A stretch of DNA of 64,000 nucleotides from Hyphomonadaceae bacterium JAD_PAG50586_4 (GCA_023242925.1 CP096134.1:1507501-1571500), one strand, 5' to 3'. Positions 49,910 to 60,008 are shown, counted from the first letter of the stretch. Made by a program: numbers and translations. Notes: generated by a model from the sequence alone, not told the origin.

Positions 49910-50850
49910 GCGTGCGCACAATCGGTCTCGCGCGCCGCCGCTCCGCAATTGAGCGGGCCTTGGGCGAGGGCGTCGCCGCTGCGCTCGCGCGGGCCGACGT
50001 GGTTGAAGCGATGATCAATGCCGATGGCGCGCTGTGGCTCGACGCGGTCGGCGAGGGGCTGGTCAACACCGGCATTGTCTTGAGCGCGCATGACCGCGAA
50101 GCGGCGATCCGCCTGCTGGCGCATGAGGCCGGCGAAACTGTCGGTGAAGATCGCCCGACGCTTGCAACAATCCTTCCCGACACGGCGGCGCGCGTGCAGG
50201 CGGTGCTGCCGCCGCTGAGCGCGGCGCCGATCCTTGTTATCCGCAAACGCCCTGACATGATCTTCCGGCTGCAAGATTATGTCGCTGGTGGCATCGCGAC
50301 CGCATTGCAAGCCGACCGGTTGCGGCAAGCGGTTGCGGAACGGCGCAACATCGTTGTCGCCGGTGGGACGGGCTCAGGCAAGACGACGCTGCTCAACGCG
50401 CTGCTGGCCGAACGGGCCTTCTCGGATGCCCGCGTCGTCATTCTGGAAGACACGGCCGAACTCCAATGCGCGAGCGCCAATGTCGTCCAGCTTCTGACCA
50501 AGCGCACCGATCCGCCTGTCACCATGCGCGACCTCGTGCAGACAACATTGAGGCTTCGCCCTGACCGCGTCGTTGTCGGCGAAGTGCGCGATGGCGCCGC
50601 GCTCGAAGTTCTGAAGGCCTGGAATACGGGCCACCCCGGCGGACTTTTGACGCTACACGCGAACTCCGCGGCCGACGCGCTCACGCGGCTCGAAGATCTC
50701 TGTCTTGAGAACATCGCTGCCTCGCCCAAGCGTCTGATCGCAAGCGCGGTCGATCTGGTCGTCTTCATCACGCGCCGCGAGGGCGGGCGCGTACTCACCG
50801 AGATCGTGAGCGTCAACGGCCTTCGCGGGGAATCCTATGTCTTGGAGTAA
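49906..50850 (+). CDS. trbB: TrbB, T4SS ATPase (VirB11 family)
   Basis: 314 aa. Walker A is VVAGGTGSGKTTLLNAL near 148-164, ARVVILEDTAELQ is the Asp box, TLRLRPDRVVVGEVRDGAALEVL is Walker B with Glu, and WNTGHPGGLLTLHANS is the His box. A hexameric secretion ATPase of the conjugative apparatus, cytoplasmic. Full length and intact. Confidence 0.94.
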   Translation: MSVRTIGLARRRSAIERALGEGVAAALARADVVEAMINADGALWLDAVGEGLVNTGIVLSAHDREAAIRLLAHEAGETVGEDRPTLATILPDTAARVQAVLPPLSAAPILVIRKRPDMIFRLQDYVAGGIATALQADRLRQAVAERRNIVVAGGTGSGKTTLLNALLAERAFSDARVVILEDTAELQCASANVVQLLTKRTDPPVTMRDLVQTTLRLRPDRVVVGEVRDGAALEVLKAWNTGHPGGLLTLHANSAADALTRLEDLCLENIAASPKRLIASAVDLVVFITRREGGRVLTEIVSVNGLRGESYVLE

Positions 50851-50854
50851 CAAC

Positions 50855-51178
50855 ATGCTGCGCGCAGAAAACGCCAAAGTACCAAAAGTCGTCGCTATCG
50901 CCCTTGTTCTCGCGGCGTTCGCCGCGCCCGCCTATGCGGCAGGCTCGGGCATGCCGTGGGAGGGCCCACTTCAGCAGATCGTGGATCTGATAACCGGCCC
51001 GGTGGCGCGCGCCGCCGCTGTCATCGCCATCGTGATCGCCGGCATCACCATCATCTTCTCGGAAGGCGGCGGCGGTGTGCGCAAGCTCGCCTTCGTCGGG
51101 CTGGGCATCGCGATCATGTTCGCGGCGGTCAGTTTCTTCATGGACTTCTTCGGCTTCGCCGGCGGTGCGGTGCTGTGA
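50855..51178 (+). CDS. trbC: TrbC, conjugative pilin precursor (VirB2 family)
   Basis: 107 aa from ATG 50855 (GGAG upstream). A signal peptide VVAIALVLAAFAAPAYA ends in A-Y-A, followed by two hydrophobic helices (AAAVIAIVIAGITIIFS; KLAFVGLGIAIMFAAVSFFM) with GGGG between them. This is the major pilus subunit. TraF at 29.3 kb would cyclise it. Confidence 0.88.
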   Translation: MLRAENAKVPKVVAIALVLAAFAAPAYAAGSGMPWEGPLQQIVDLITGPVARAAAVIAIVIAGITIIFSEGGGGVRKLAFVGLGIAIMFAAVSFFMDFFGFAGGAVL

Positions 51179-51441
51179 TGGAGGATGAGCCAGAAGGCTA
51201 TCGCGTGCCGCTGCGCACGAGCTTGACCCGGCCGATCCTGCTCGGCGGCGTGCCGCGCGCGTTCGCGATCCTCAACGCGACGATCGGCGCGGCCATCGGG
51301 TTTGGGCTGCAACAGCCTTTGATCGGCTTGCCGCTCTGGGCGGCCGCGCAGGGCGCGGCGGCGTGGGCCGCATCGCGCGATCCATGGTTCCTCGACACCT
51401 GGCCTCGGCATCTCGCCAAGCCAAGCTTCCTCGACGCGTGA
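51178..51441 (+). CDS. trbD: TrbD (VirB3 family)
   Basis: 87 aa. EGYRVPLRTSLTRPILLGGVPR followed by one or two membrane helices (FAILNATIGAAIGFGL; LPLWAAAQGAAAW) is the VirB3/TrbD pattern. An inner-membrane T4SS component. It overlaps the trbC stop by one base (TGATG). Confidence 0.85.
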   Translation: MEDEPEGYRVPLRTSLTRPILLGGVPRAFAILNATIGAAIGFGLQQPLIGLPLWAAAQGAAAWAASRDPWFLDTWPRHLAKPSFLDA

Positions 51442-51453
51442 AGGCGAACACTC

Positions 51454-53949
51454 ATGCTTGACCTCCGCCCGTATCAAAACCGTCCCGCGAAGCTAAGCGA
51501 TTATCTGCCTTGGGCGGCGCTCATTGCGCCGGGCGTGGTGCTCAACAAGGACGGCGCATTCCAGCGCACGCTGGCGTTTCGGGGTGTCGATCTGGATTCA
51601 TCGACCCCATCGGAATTGATGGGCGCAAGCGTACGCTTGAACAATGCGCTGCGCCGGTTCGGCTCGGGCTGGTGCCTGCATGTCGAGGCGCGGCGTTCGC
51701 CGGCGCCCGGCTATCCGGACAGCCTTTGGCCCAATGCGCTCGCATGGCTGATCGATGAAGAGCGCCGGGCGGTCTTCGAGCACGCCGGCGCACGGTTCGA
51801 GAGCCAATACTTTCTGACACTGACCTGGCTCCCGCCAGCGGAGCGTCAAGGCAAGCTCGAAAGCATGTTGTTCGAGGGCGGTGGCCGTGCCGGCGCTACC
51901 GATGCCGGCGCCGCCCCGTCTGTCGATTATCGCGCCCATCTCGAACGCTTTGTCGCCGAGAGCGAACAGCTCCTAGCGCTGCTGGAAACGATGGCGGCGG
52001 AGGCGCGCTGGCTCAATGACGAGCAAACACTGACCTACCTCCACGATTGCGTTACCGATCGGCCCCACCGCGTCGTGGCGCCCGAGACGCCGTTCCATCT
52101 GGATGCGCTGTTGTCTGATGCGCCGTTGGTCGGCGGCCTCGCGCCAAAGCTGGGCGCCAATCATTTGAGAGTGATCTCGGTTCGGAGCTTCGTCACCGAG
52201 ACAGAGCCGGGCCTTCTCGACGCCCTCAATCGCTTGGCCGTCTCGTATCGCTGGGTGACGCGGTTCTTGCCGCTCGACCGTGAAGAGGCGCGGCGCGAAC
52301 TAGAGAAGATCTCGTAAACGCTGGTTCTCGAAGCGAAGGGGTTGCTCACGCTGCTGCGTGAGGCGTTGTTCCGCGAAGAGGCAGCGCTCCTCGACAATGA
52401 CGCTTCCAATCAGGCGGAGGATGCCGATTCCGCGCTTCAGGAATTGGGCGCCGACGCGGTGTGCGCCGGCTTTGCGACGCTCACCATTGTCGTCGCTGAG
52501 CCGAGCGAAGAAGCGGCGGACGAAGCCGTTCGGCAAATCCAGCAGGTGACGGACGGCCTTGGTTTTGTGACCCAGGTGGAATCTATGAACGCCGTCGAGG
52601 CTTGGCTCGGAGGTCTTCCGGGGTCGGCTTATGCCGATGCGCGCCGGCCGGTACTCCTGTCACCTAGCCTCGCGCATTTGGTGCCGACGAGCGCAGTGTG
52701 GGCCGGCGCCGCGCGCAATGCGCATCTGGATGGTCCGCCCTTGATGTTGACGGCGACGGATGGCGCAACGCCGTTTCGCCTGAACCTTCATGTTGGCGAT
52801 GTCGGCCACACGCTGATCGTCGGGCCGACGGGCGCCGGAAAATCCGTCCTTCTCGCTACGCTCGCCGCCCAATGGCTGCGCTATCCAGAAGCGCAACTCT
52901 ACCTCTTCGACAAAGGGCGTTCGGCGCGCGCCACGATCCTGGGACTGCAAGGCGACTTCTTCGACCTGGGCGAAGAGGGCGCGTTAGGGCTCCAGCCATT
53001 GGAGCGCATTGACGACGAAGATGAACGCGCCTGGGCGCTCGAATGGATTGTCGGCCTGCTCGCCGGGGCCAAGGTCGCGGTGTCGCCGGAGCGCAAAGCA
53101 GAACTCTGGCGCACGCTGGAGGTGCTGGCGGGCCGTGCTCGTGACGATCGCACGCTGACCTTGTTTGCAGCATTGGTGCAGGACCGAGACGTGCGGGCCG
53201 CACTTCAGCCTTTCACGCATGTCGGTCCATACGGTCGACTTCTCGACGTCGAACGATCTTCGCTGGGCTACGGCGCGGTCCAGGCGTTCGAGATGGACGA
53301 TCTGATGCGCCGGCCAGACGCCGCCGGCGCGGTGCTCGCCGCGCTCTTTCACGCTCTTGAGCAGCGCTTCGACGGCCGCCCCACCATGCTTGTGCTCGAT
53401 GAGGCATGGCTCTTCCTCAAGGATGCGTTCTTCGCTGCGCAAATCCAGGATTGGCTAAAGACGCTGCGCAAACGCAACGTCGCCGTCGTGTTCGCCAGTC
53501 AGGAATTGGCGGACGTTGAGGCGAGCCCGATCGCCTCCACCATCATCGAGGCCTGCGCCACGCGCATCTTCCTGCCCAACGACCGCGCCCGCGAACCGCG
53601 CTCGCGCGCCTTCTACGAGGCGCTCGGGCTCAACGCTCGCCAGATCGGTCTGATCGCCACTGCGACACCGAAGCGCGACTACTATTTCGTGTCACGCGAA
53701 GGCTGCCGCCTCTTCGAATTGGGCCTTGGTCCGGCAGCTCTCGCCTTCGTGGGCGCGTCGCGTCCCGAAGATCACACGATGATGGATCGCGTCGCGGCAG
53801 AGGCAGGGCCGGCTGGCTTCGCGGCAGCCTGGCTGGAGGCGCGAGGACTTCGCGATGCGGCGGACGCCGTTCGGCGGTTCGAGCGCGTCTCAGCGCCAGC
53901 GCAATCCGATCCGTCCCCAAGGACTGAACACCTCATCCCGGCAGAATAG
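51454..53949 (+). CDS. trbE: TrbE, T4SS ATPase (VirB4 family), locally frameshifted
   Basis: About 831 aa. The N-terminal part begins MLDLRPYQNRPAKLSDYLPW, Walker A is IVGPTGAGKSVLL near 458, Walker B MLVLDEAWLFL near 644, and FASQELADVEASPIASTIIE follows. The frame hits TAA at 52315-52317. Two nearby single-base slips that cancel out explain it. GATCTCGTAAACGC should be GATTCGTAAACGC (one base too many), giving K-I-R-K-R-W-F-S-K-R, and CGAAGGGG should be CGAAAGGGG (one A short). Upstream and downstream frames are the same. Confidence 0.88.
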
Positions 53950-53958
53950 GAGCAACCC

Positions 53959-54669
53959 ATGCGCAGATCTTTGTCAAAACTCTTGGCGGGCGCGGCGCTC
54001 GCCGCATTGCTCGCCGTTGGGCCGGCACAGGCGCAATTGCCGGTGATCGATCCCGCAAATCTCGCGCAAAGCGTCATTCAGGCGGCACACGCGCTCGAAC
54101 AGATTCACAATCAGGTCCAGCAAATCGAACAGCAGGCTCGGATGCTGGCACGCAATCCGCTTCAGCTCTCACCGGAACTAAGTGCGTCTATCCAGCAGGC
54201 GCGCGATCTCTTCAATACGGCGCAGGGCATCGCCTTCGACGTGCAGAGGGTCGGGGAGGATATCCGCACGCTCTATCCCGAGACCTGGGAGAACTTCGAC
54301 CTCGACCAGATCGTTTCGCGCTCCGATCAATGGATCGCGGAAGATCGCCGCGCCCTTGAGCGCGCGATGCGCGCCGAAGCGAACGCCGCACGGGCTGTAG
54401 AGACATCCCGTGGTCGCATCGATAGTGCGCTCTCGGCTTCATCGGGGGCGGAAGGTCAAACTGGCGCCGTGCAGGCCGGAAACCAGCTCCTGGGCATTCA
54501 AGCCACCCAACTTGCGGAAATCCAGGCGCTGCTCGCTGCCCAAAGCCGCGCGCTCACGACCGAGAGATTGCAACGCGCCGCGCAAGAAGCGCGAGGCCGT
54601 GAGATTCAACGCCGCGCTTTCCCGAGCGAATCAACGGGCGATCTGCCGCCCGCCCGCACCGCGTTCTGA
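53959..54669 (+). CDS. trbJ: TrbJ (VirB5-like minor pilus protein)
   Basis: 236 aa. A signal peptide SLSKLLAGAALAALLAVGPAQA, then long amphipathic helices: ALEQIHNQVQQIEQQARML and LFNTAQGIAFDVQRVGEDIR, LYPETWENFDLDQIV and NQLLGIQATQLAEIQALLAAQ, all typical of P-type TrbJ. It is a periplasmic pilus-associated protein implicated in entry exclusion and pilus assembly in RP4. Confidence 0.88.
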   Translation: MRRSLSKLLAGAALAALLAVGPAQAQLPVIDPANLAQSVIQAAHALEQIHNQVQQIEQQARMLARNPLQLSPELSASIQQARDLFNTAQGIAFDVQRVGEDIRTLYPETWENFDLDQIVSRSDQWIAEDRRALERAMRAEANAARAVETSRGRIDSALSASSGAEGQTGAVQAGNQLLGIQATQLAEIQALLAAQSRALTTERLQRAAQEARGREIQRRAFPSESTGDLPPARTAF

Positions 54670-54681
54670 GGGCAGCGCGCC

Positions 54682-55722
54682 ATGGACCCGTCGACAGTCA
54701 ATTCCTTCCTCGACCAGTTTCTGGCGGTGGCGGATTCCGGCTTTGGTCTGATCCGCGGCGACGTGAACTTCGTGCTCAATGCGCTGATCGTGATCTCGAT
54801 CACGCTGGCGGGCGCTCAATGGGCGTTAGCGGGAGAGGCGCCGATGGCGCCGTTCTTCCGCAAGGTGCTGTTCATCGGCCTGTTCGCGTTCCTCATCAAC
54901 AATTGGAACGAGATCGCGACCGCGATCAATCAATCTGGCGCCCTGCTGGGCCTGAGAGCCGGCGGCGGTTCGATGACCATGGCGGACTTGCACAATCCCG
55001 GCCGCGTCGCCCGCATCGGCATGGATCTCTTCGGTCGGACGGTGGCGATGTCCGAGGGGATGAACATCCTCACCGATTTCATCCCGATGGTGACGATACT
55101 GTTGGCGGCCGTTCTTGCGATGATCGGGTTCTTTGTTCTGGCGCTCCAGATCTTCGTGGCGCTGATTGCGTTCAAGCTCGGCAGTCTGGCGGCATTCGTG
55201 GCTCTGCCATGGGGCGTCTTCAGCGGAACGTCGTGGGTAGCAGAACGCCCGCTCGGCTGGGTCGCCGGCTGCGCAATCAGATTATTCATTCTGGCGTTGA
55301 TCGCGTCCGTGTCTCTTACCTTCGTCAACACCCTGCCAGCGACGTTGACGCTCGATGCTGGGGGTGCGCTCAACGTGCTCCTGTTCGGTCTTACGGTGCT
55401 CGCGCTCGCCTGGTTCGGACCGATGCTGGCGAGTGAAGTGATGCAGGGTCAGCCGCATCTGTCGGGCGCCGACGCTGTTCGCACCACGATCGGAGCCGCC
55501 GCGACCGGGATCGGCGCGGCCATGACGGCCCGCTATGTCGCCGTGAGTACGTTCAATGCAGTTAAAAGCGTCGGGCAGCTCGGGCGATCGGGAAAGGGCG
55601 GCGGAGGGGGCGGCGGAAGTGGTCGTGGTCGCGCGTCGCCGCCGGTCAATTATTCCGCAATGCAGCCCAAGCCCGCGCCGCCGACCACGCCAAATCCTAA
55701 AGCCTCTGGGGGACGTCCATGA
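54682..55722 (+). CDS. trbL: TrbL (VirB6-like polytopic membrane protein)
   Basis: 346 aa with six or so membrane segments (LNALIVISITLAGAQWALAG, FIGLFAFLINNW, VTILLAAVLAMIGFFVLAL, ALIAFKLGSLAAFVALPWG, FILALIASVSLTF, VLLFGLTVLALAWFGPM). A glycine/serine-rich, proline-rich tail follows (KGGGGGGGSGRGRASPP). Channel component of the conjugative T4SS. The next gene overlaps by ATGA. Confidence 0.88.
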   Translation: MDPSTVNSFLDQFLAVADSGFGLIRGDVNFVLNALIVISITLAGAQWALAGEAPMAPFFRKVLFIGLFAFLINNWNEIATAINQSGALLGLRAGGGSMTMADLHNPGRVARIGMDLFGRTVAMSEGMNILTDFIPMVTILLAAVLAMIGFFVLALQIFVALIAFKLGSLAAFVALPWGVFSGTSWVAERPLGWVAGCAIRLFILALIASVSLTFVNTLPATLTLDAGGALNVLLFGLTVLALAWFGPMLASEVMQGQPHLSGADAVRTTIGAAATGIGAAMTARYVAVSTFNAVKSVGQLGRSGKGGGGGGGSGRGRASPPVNYSAMQPKPAPPTTPNPKASGGRP

Positions 55723-56402
55723 ACATGCCATTTCGCTCGCCGGCGAAGAGCTTTGCCGCCGATCCGCTCGACACGCCCTATCGCCGCGCTGCGCAGGAAT
55801 GGGATGCGCGTATGGGCTCGGCTGTGCTCTCCGCACGGACTTGGCGCATGATGGCGTTCGTCAGCCTCGCGCTCGCGGGCTTGCTCGGCGCTGGATTGAC
55901 TGCCGTCGCCATGCAGCGGCGTACCTTCGTCCACGTCGTCGAGGTGAGCCCCGAAGGGCAGGTGCTTTCGGTGCGCAGCGCCGACGGCCGATGGTCGCCG
56001 ACGCAAACGCAGATGGCATATCACCTTGGCCGGTTCGTGCGACTTGTGCGGTCCCTGCCGACCGATGGCGTCGTGTTGCGCGAGAATTGGCTCGACGCCT
56101 ACAAATATCTGACGCCGGCGGCTGCGACGCGGCTCACCGAGATGGCCCGCGCCGACGATCCGTTCATGAGTCTCGGCCGTGTCGGGCGCACCGTGCATAT
56201 TCGATCGATCATCGCGCGGTCCGATCACGCTTGGGAGGTGAGTTGGATCGAGCGCTCGACCAACGAAACTGGCACGCCGGAGCCTCAGCTCTATACCGGT
56301 GTCTTTACCGTCACGACGCGCGCGCCGCGCAACGCCGACGAGATCGCGTCCAACCCGCTTGGGCTCTTCATCACTGACTTTAGCTGGAGCCGTGAGCGAT
56401 GA
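55719..56402 (+). CDS. trbF: TrbF (VirB8-like)
   Basis: 227 aa. A single membrane helix (MMAFVSLALAGLLGAGLTAVAM, 48-70) is followed by a periplasmic NTF2-like domain with THVVEVSPEGQ-type start (FVHVVEVSPEGQVLSVRSAD), VRLVRSLPTDGVVLRENWLDAY, and VSWIERSTNETGTPEPQLYTG. An inner-membrane assembly factor of the T4SS. Overlaps trbG by ATGA. Confidence 0.9.
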   Translation: MNMPFRSPAKSFAADPLDTPYRRAAQEWDARMGSAVLSARTWRMMAFVSLALAGLLGAGLTAVAMQRRTFVHVVEVSPEGQVLSVRSADGRWSPTQTQMAYHLGRFVRLVRSLPTDGVVLRENWLDAYKYLTPAAATRLTEMARADDPFMSLGRVGRTVHIRSIIARSDHAWEVSWIERSTNETGTPEPQLYTGVFTVTTRAPRNADEIASNPLGLFITDFSWSRER

Positions 56403-57343
56403 TCTATCGTCCTCTGTGCCTTGGCGCCACGCTGATGCTTTTGAGCGGATGCGCGACCACCGGCGCCATTGAGCCGGCGTTGCCGCCGCCGCCGCCCGTG
56501 CCGATTGCCATGATCGCGCCAGTTAGCGTGGCGCCGCCTGAACCTCGTCCGTGCGTTTCAACGCGGCGAGTGCGCTGTCCGACGCCGATTGACGTGCTCG
56601 CGGCAGCTAACGGCGCAGCACGCCAACGCCCAATCGCCGGCGGCTTTACAGAAGCGCGGCACGTCTATGCCTATGCACCTGGCGCAATCTACGAACTTTA
56701 TACGAATCCCAGCTTCATCTCAACGGTCCTGCTGGAACCAGGCGAGACGATCAACGCCATCGCGGCAGGCGACACGTCTCGCTGGATGGTGACGGAAACC
56801 AACGGCGAATCCGAAGGCGAGGGACGCACGATCGTTCTGGTGAAGCCGCAGACGATCGGATTGCGGACGAATATCGTGCTCATCACAGATCGGCGGACCT
56901 ATACGATCGAGGCGAGCTCTTCGGCTGGTGCAGTCTATTCCGCGCAAATCGCCTGGTCTTATCCTGCTATTCAAGGTGAAGCAGGCGCGGCGATAGCGCG
57001 TCCGATGAACGAGAACTATCGCGTTCGCACCGTACGCGGACTGCGCCCGTCTTGGTTGCCGACGCGCGTCTATGATGACAGCCGGCGCACCTGGCTGGAG
57101 TTTCCCGAATCCGTCGGTTCCGCGGACATGCCGCCGCTCTTTGTGATCACGCCCGAAGGCGCCGAACTTGTGAACTACCGGGTGCAGGGACGCCGCTACA
57201 TGGTGGATCGCATCTTCGATGTCGCCGAACTGCGGTTTGGTACGCGCGCGCCGATCGTGGTTCGCATTGAACGACGAGCAATCCGCGCCGTTCGGGGGCG
57301 CGATCATGAGACTGGTTGCTGCAAACGAGACTGGTACGGGTGA
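56399..57343 (+). CDS. trbG: TrbG (VirB9-like), lipobox-bearing
   Basis: 314 aa as read. Signal peptide with lipobox LLSGCATTG (Cys about 19), a proline-rich linker, then the VirB9 fold: YAYAPGAIYELYTNPSFIST, LVKPQTIGLRTNIVLITDRR, and the C-terminal P-PLFVITPEGAELVNYRVQGRRYMVDRIFD (quoted in parts, the usual strong block). The last 20 residues (RAIRAVRGRDHETGCCK) look atypical and overlap trbI by 38 bp, so a small slip near 57270 may hide the true end. Confidence 0.88.
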   Translation: MIYRPLCLGATLMLLSGCATTGAIEPALPPPPPVPIAMIAPVSVAPPEPRPCVSTRRVRCPTPIDVLAAANGAARQRPIAGGFTEARHVYAYAPGAIYELYTNPSFISTVLLEPGETINAIAAGDTSRWMVTETNGESEGEGRTIVLVKPQTIGLRTNIVLITDRRTYTIEASSSAGAVYSAQIAWSYPAIQGEAGAAIARPMNENYRVRTVRGLRPSWLPTRVYDDSRRTWLEFPESVGSADMPPLFVITPEGAELVNYRVQGRRYMVDRIFDVAELRFGTRAPIVVRIERRAIRAVRGRDHETGCCKRDWYG

Positions 57344-58475
57344 CGCCGCCGGTGTCGCGATCCGCGCCAAGCCGCCGTCGCCGAAGCGCCTATCGCGTAA
57401 GGTGCTGCTGACGGGCTGCTTGGTCTTTGGCGGCGTCGTCGCCTTCGCGCTGGTGAACGGGCTGAGCGAAAGACCTGACCGACGCGCCGCCGACCAAGCG
57501 CAGAATATCGGCGCGGCGTCGGGCCCGCCAGATTCCATTCGGTCGGCAAGCTCAGATTATTCTGTCGGCGACTTGCCGCGTGCCGAAACGCTCGAAGCGC
57601 CGCGCGATATGCTGTGGGGCGATCATGCTCCGCCCGAGGGCTCGCGGGGTACGGATCTTGGTCCGCCTGTGGATGCGGCATGGGCCGAGCGCGGTGCGTC
57701 AACCGTCCACTCTGCGGGAGGGCCAGTTGCGGACCCGCAAGCAAACGCCCGAACCTCTCCGATCCTTTTCGCGGACAGCGGTGATCACCCGTCTGGTTCA
57801 GTCGCAAATGGCGATGGCGCTTATGGCGGTCCGCGCGGGGCTTTCCTCTCAAGTCAGCGTGGCGCGTCCGCTGACCGATTGGATAGCGCGCTTACGCCGC
57901 CAAGATCGGCAAATGAGATTCTCGCGGGTTCGGTTATTCCGGCGGCCTTGGTGACGGAGCTGAACTCCGATCTGCCTGGCCGCGTGATCGCGCAAGTCAC
58001 CGCGCCGGTTTACGACAGCGTGACTGGTGGTCGCCTTCTCATCCCGCAAGGCGCGCGCCTCATGGGCACATACGATTCCGCCAACGCCTACGGCGATCAG
58101 CGGCTTCTGCTGGTTTGGAACCGTCTCATCATGCCGAACGGGTGGTCGATCGCTCTGCAAGGTATGGAAGGCGCTGATCCATCGGGCGCCGCGGGTCTGC
58201 GCGACCGTACCGACTTTCACTTGGGCCGTCTCGCGGGCGCCGTGGGTCTCTCCTCGATCATCAGCGTCGTCGCAAACAACGCGGAAAACGATCAGCGGAC
58301 GGGAAGCTTCGCTCAGACAGTCGGCGACGCCGCTGCGCAAGAGGCGGCGCGCACCGGAGGACGTATAGTTGATCGCGAATTGTCGGTGCGTCCAACTCTG
58401 CGCGTCCGCGCCGGCGCGTCGGTTCGCGTCCTCGTGACGCGTGACATTCGCCTCAGACCCTATCCAACGCAGTAA
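57306..58475 (+). CDS. trbI: TrbI (VirB10-like)
   Basis: 389 aa from ATG 57306. A membrane helix (VLLTGCLVFGGVVAFALVNGL, about 34-55) is followed by a long proline- and glycine-rich linker, then the VirB10 beta-barrel: LAGSVIPAALVTELNSDLPG, YDSVTGGRLLIPQGARLMGTY, RLLLVWNRLIMPNGWSI and RVRAGASVRVLVTRDI. It bridges inner and outer membranes and forms the outer-membrane channel with TrbG. Last of the trb run. Confidence 0.92.
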   Translation: MRLVAANETGTGDAAGVAIRAKPPSPKRLSRKVLLTGCLVFGGVVAFALVNGLSERPDRRAADQAQNIGAASGPPDSIRSASSDYSVGDLPRAETLEAPRDMLWGDHAPPEGSRGTDLGPPVDAAWAERGASTVHSAGGPVADPQANARTSPILFADSGDHPSGSVANGDGAYGGPRGAFLSSQRGASADRLDSALTPPRSANEILAGSVIPAALVTELNSDLPGRVIAQVTAPVYDSVTGGRLLIPQGARLMGTYDSANAYGDQRLLLVWNRLIMPNGWSIALQGMEGADPSGAAGLRDRTDFHLGRLAGAVGLSSIISVVANNAENDQRTGSFAQTVGDAAAQEAARTGGRIVDRELSVRPTLRVRAGASVRVLVTRDIRLRPYPTQ

Positions 58476-58486
58476 GGAGCAAACCC

Positions 58487-58783
58487 ATGTTGCGGGAGAG
58501 ACAAGCGGCAGGTGTTCTCGGCGTTGCGCCCAAGACGCTCGCCAATTGGCGATCACAAGGGAAGGGGCCGAAGTTCTGCAGGCTGGGCCGTGCAATCGGC
58601 TATCGCCAAGAGGACCTCGACGCCTTCATAGAAAAAGGATGGCGGACCCGAGCGACGCGCTCGATCGGCGCGTGCCTCCTCGGCCGGTCGCATCCGCCAC
58701 TTGATGCTTCGTCTAATCGTTATCGCGCAGCGCCCGTCGCGGTAGAGCGTCGAGCTTTTTGTCATAAGCGGCTTTTCCAGTAG
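58487..58783 (+). CDS. MerR-type HTH protein, probable excisionase or regulator
   Basis: 98 aa from ATG 58487 (AAGGAG ten bases upstream). RQAAGVLGVAPKTLANWRSQ and GRAIGYRQEDLDAFIEK are the HTH_17 layout shared by excisionases and AlpA-type regulators. The last 40 residues overlap the integrase 3' end convergently and are not conserved in type. Position next to the integrase suggests control of excision. Confidence 0.72.
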   Translation: MLRERQAAGVLGVAPKTLANWRSQGKGPKFCRLGRAIGYRQEDLDAFIEKGWRTRATRSIGACLLGRSHPPLDASSNRYRAAPVAVERRAFCHKRLFQ

Positions 58784-60008
58784 TGGTCTGCTTCTTGTTT
58801 CGCTCGCGACGCACGCGCTCTTTGCGGCTCATGCGCGCTGAGTCCAGATCGTCGCCATCCTCAAGTTCGACAACGAAGGCGTTCTGCACGCGCTGAGGGC
58901 GGAGCGAAGATTTCGGGCGGGGCGCAGCGGCGCGGCCCGCTTTCAGTTCCTTGGCAGTCGCATGCAAACCCTCCGGTCGCAGATTGGTGTAGCGCTTCAG
59001 CATCTTCCAATCCTTGTGCCCGGTTACCAGCGCGACTTGCTCGATCGCGAAGCCAGCCTCGAAGAGGCGACTCGCTGCTTCATGGCGCAAGTCGTGGAAG
59101 CGGAGATCTTCGATCTCGAGTTCGCGGCATCCGCGTCGGAACGCGGCTGAGACGGATCGGGAATCGTAGGGAAAGATGCGCTCGCGGTGGCCGGTGATTT
59201 TTCCTTGCTCCTGCAAGAGCGCCCAAGCGTCGTACCCCGTCGCATCGAGCAATGGCACGCGTTGGTGGTTGCCTTCCTTGTGGCGCGGGTCTTTCCGGTC
59301 GCGGACAGTGACGGTGCGCTTGCGCTCATCAACGTCCGCCCACCGGATGCGACAGATTTCTTCAATCCGCATCGCGGTCGCCACCGCGAAACGGGCCATG
59401 CGTCCGGCGGGAATGCCTTGGCGGGGATTGCCATCGAGAAAGGCGGTGAGGTGATCGAGTTCGTCCTGCGTCGGGCGGCGGTCTCGCTCGGTCGATTTGC
59501 CGACGAGGCCAAGTCGGGAGAGGGCGGCGCGCGCCAGTTTCACCTGCTCGGTGGAGGTAGGAATCCCATGCACGGCGGCGGCGTGCGTCAGGACCGTATT
59601 GAGGAAGGCGAAGTCGATCGCCAGCGTTGCGGGACCGGCGCCGCCCCGCGCTCGCTTGCGCCCGTACTCGACCAACCGCTCGCGGGTGAGCGCGTCATGG
59701 GCGGTGTTGCCGAATTCATCTCTGAGCAGCTCAAGAGTGAAACGCTTGGAGCGCTGGACCACCCGTTTGACGTCGGCCATGTCCTGAAGGTGCTGATCAA
59801 TGAGGTCGCCGAACGACACCACGCCCTTGCGCTTGGCGGTCGGCTGTCCACGCCGGGGCGGTTTGATCCCGCCATCGATGGCGAGTTCGGCCTCGCGCGC
59901 CCACGCCAACGCTTCGGTTTTCCGAAGGAAGGACTCTGCGACATAGGCGCCTTTTCGACGAACCTGGGCGCGCCAAGCGCCCGATTTGAGTAGCGTGAAA
60001 GTCGCCAT
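58713..60008 (-). CDS. int: Tyrosine recombinase integrase of the dusA element
   Basis: 431 aa. An N-terminal arm-binding domain with WRAQVRRKGAYVAESF, and a core-binding SAM-like domain (LIDQHLQDMADVKRVVQ). The catalytic domain has VATAMRIEEICRIRWADVD (first Arg), HDLRHEAASRLFEAG (H-x-x-R) and ALVTGHKDWKMLKRYTNL (His/Trp and nucleophile Tyr). All catalytic residues are present. It reads away from dusA, with its start 184 bp from the dusA ATG, the usual layout of dusA-specific integrases. Confidence 0.93.
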   Translation of the reverse strand: MATFTLLKSGAWRAQVRRKGAYVAESFLRKTEALAWAREAELAIDGGIKPPRRGQPTAKRKGVVSFGDLIDQHLQDMADVKRVVQRSKRFTLELLRDEFGNTAHDALTRERLVEYGRKRARGGAGPATLAIDFAFLNTVLTHAAAVHGIPTSTEQVKLARAALSRLGLVGKSTERDRRPTQDELDHLTAFLDGNPRQGIPAGRMARFAVATAMRIEEICRIRWADVDERKRTVTVRDRKDPRHKEGNHQRVPLLDATGYDAWALLQEQGKITGHRERIFPYDSRSVSAAFRRGCRELEIEDLRFHDLRHEAASRLFEAGFAIEQVALVTGHKDWKMLKRYTNLRPEGLHATAKELKAGRAAAPRPKSSLRPQRVQNAFVVELEDGDDLDSARMSRKERVRRERNKKQTTTGKAAYDKKLDALPRRALRDND

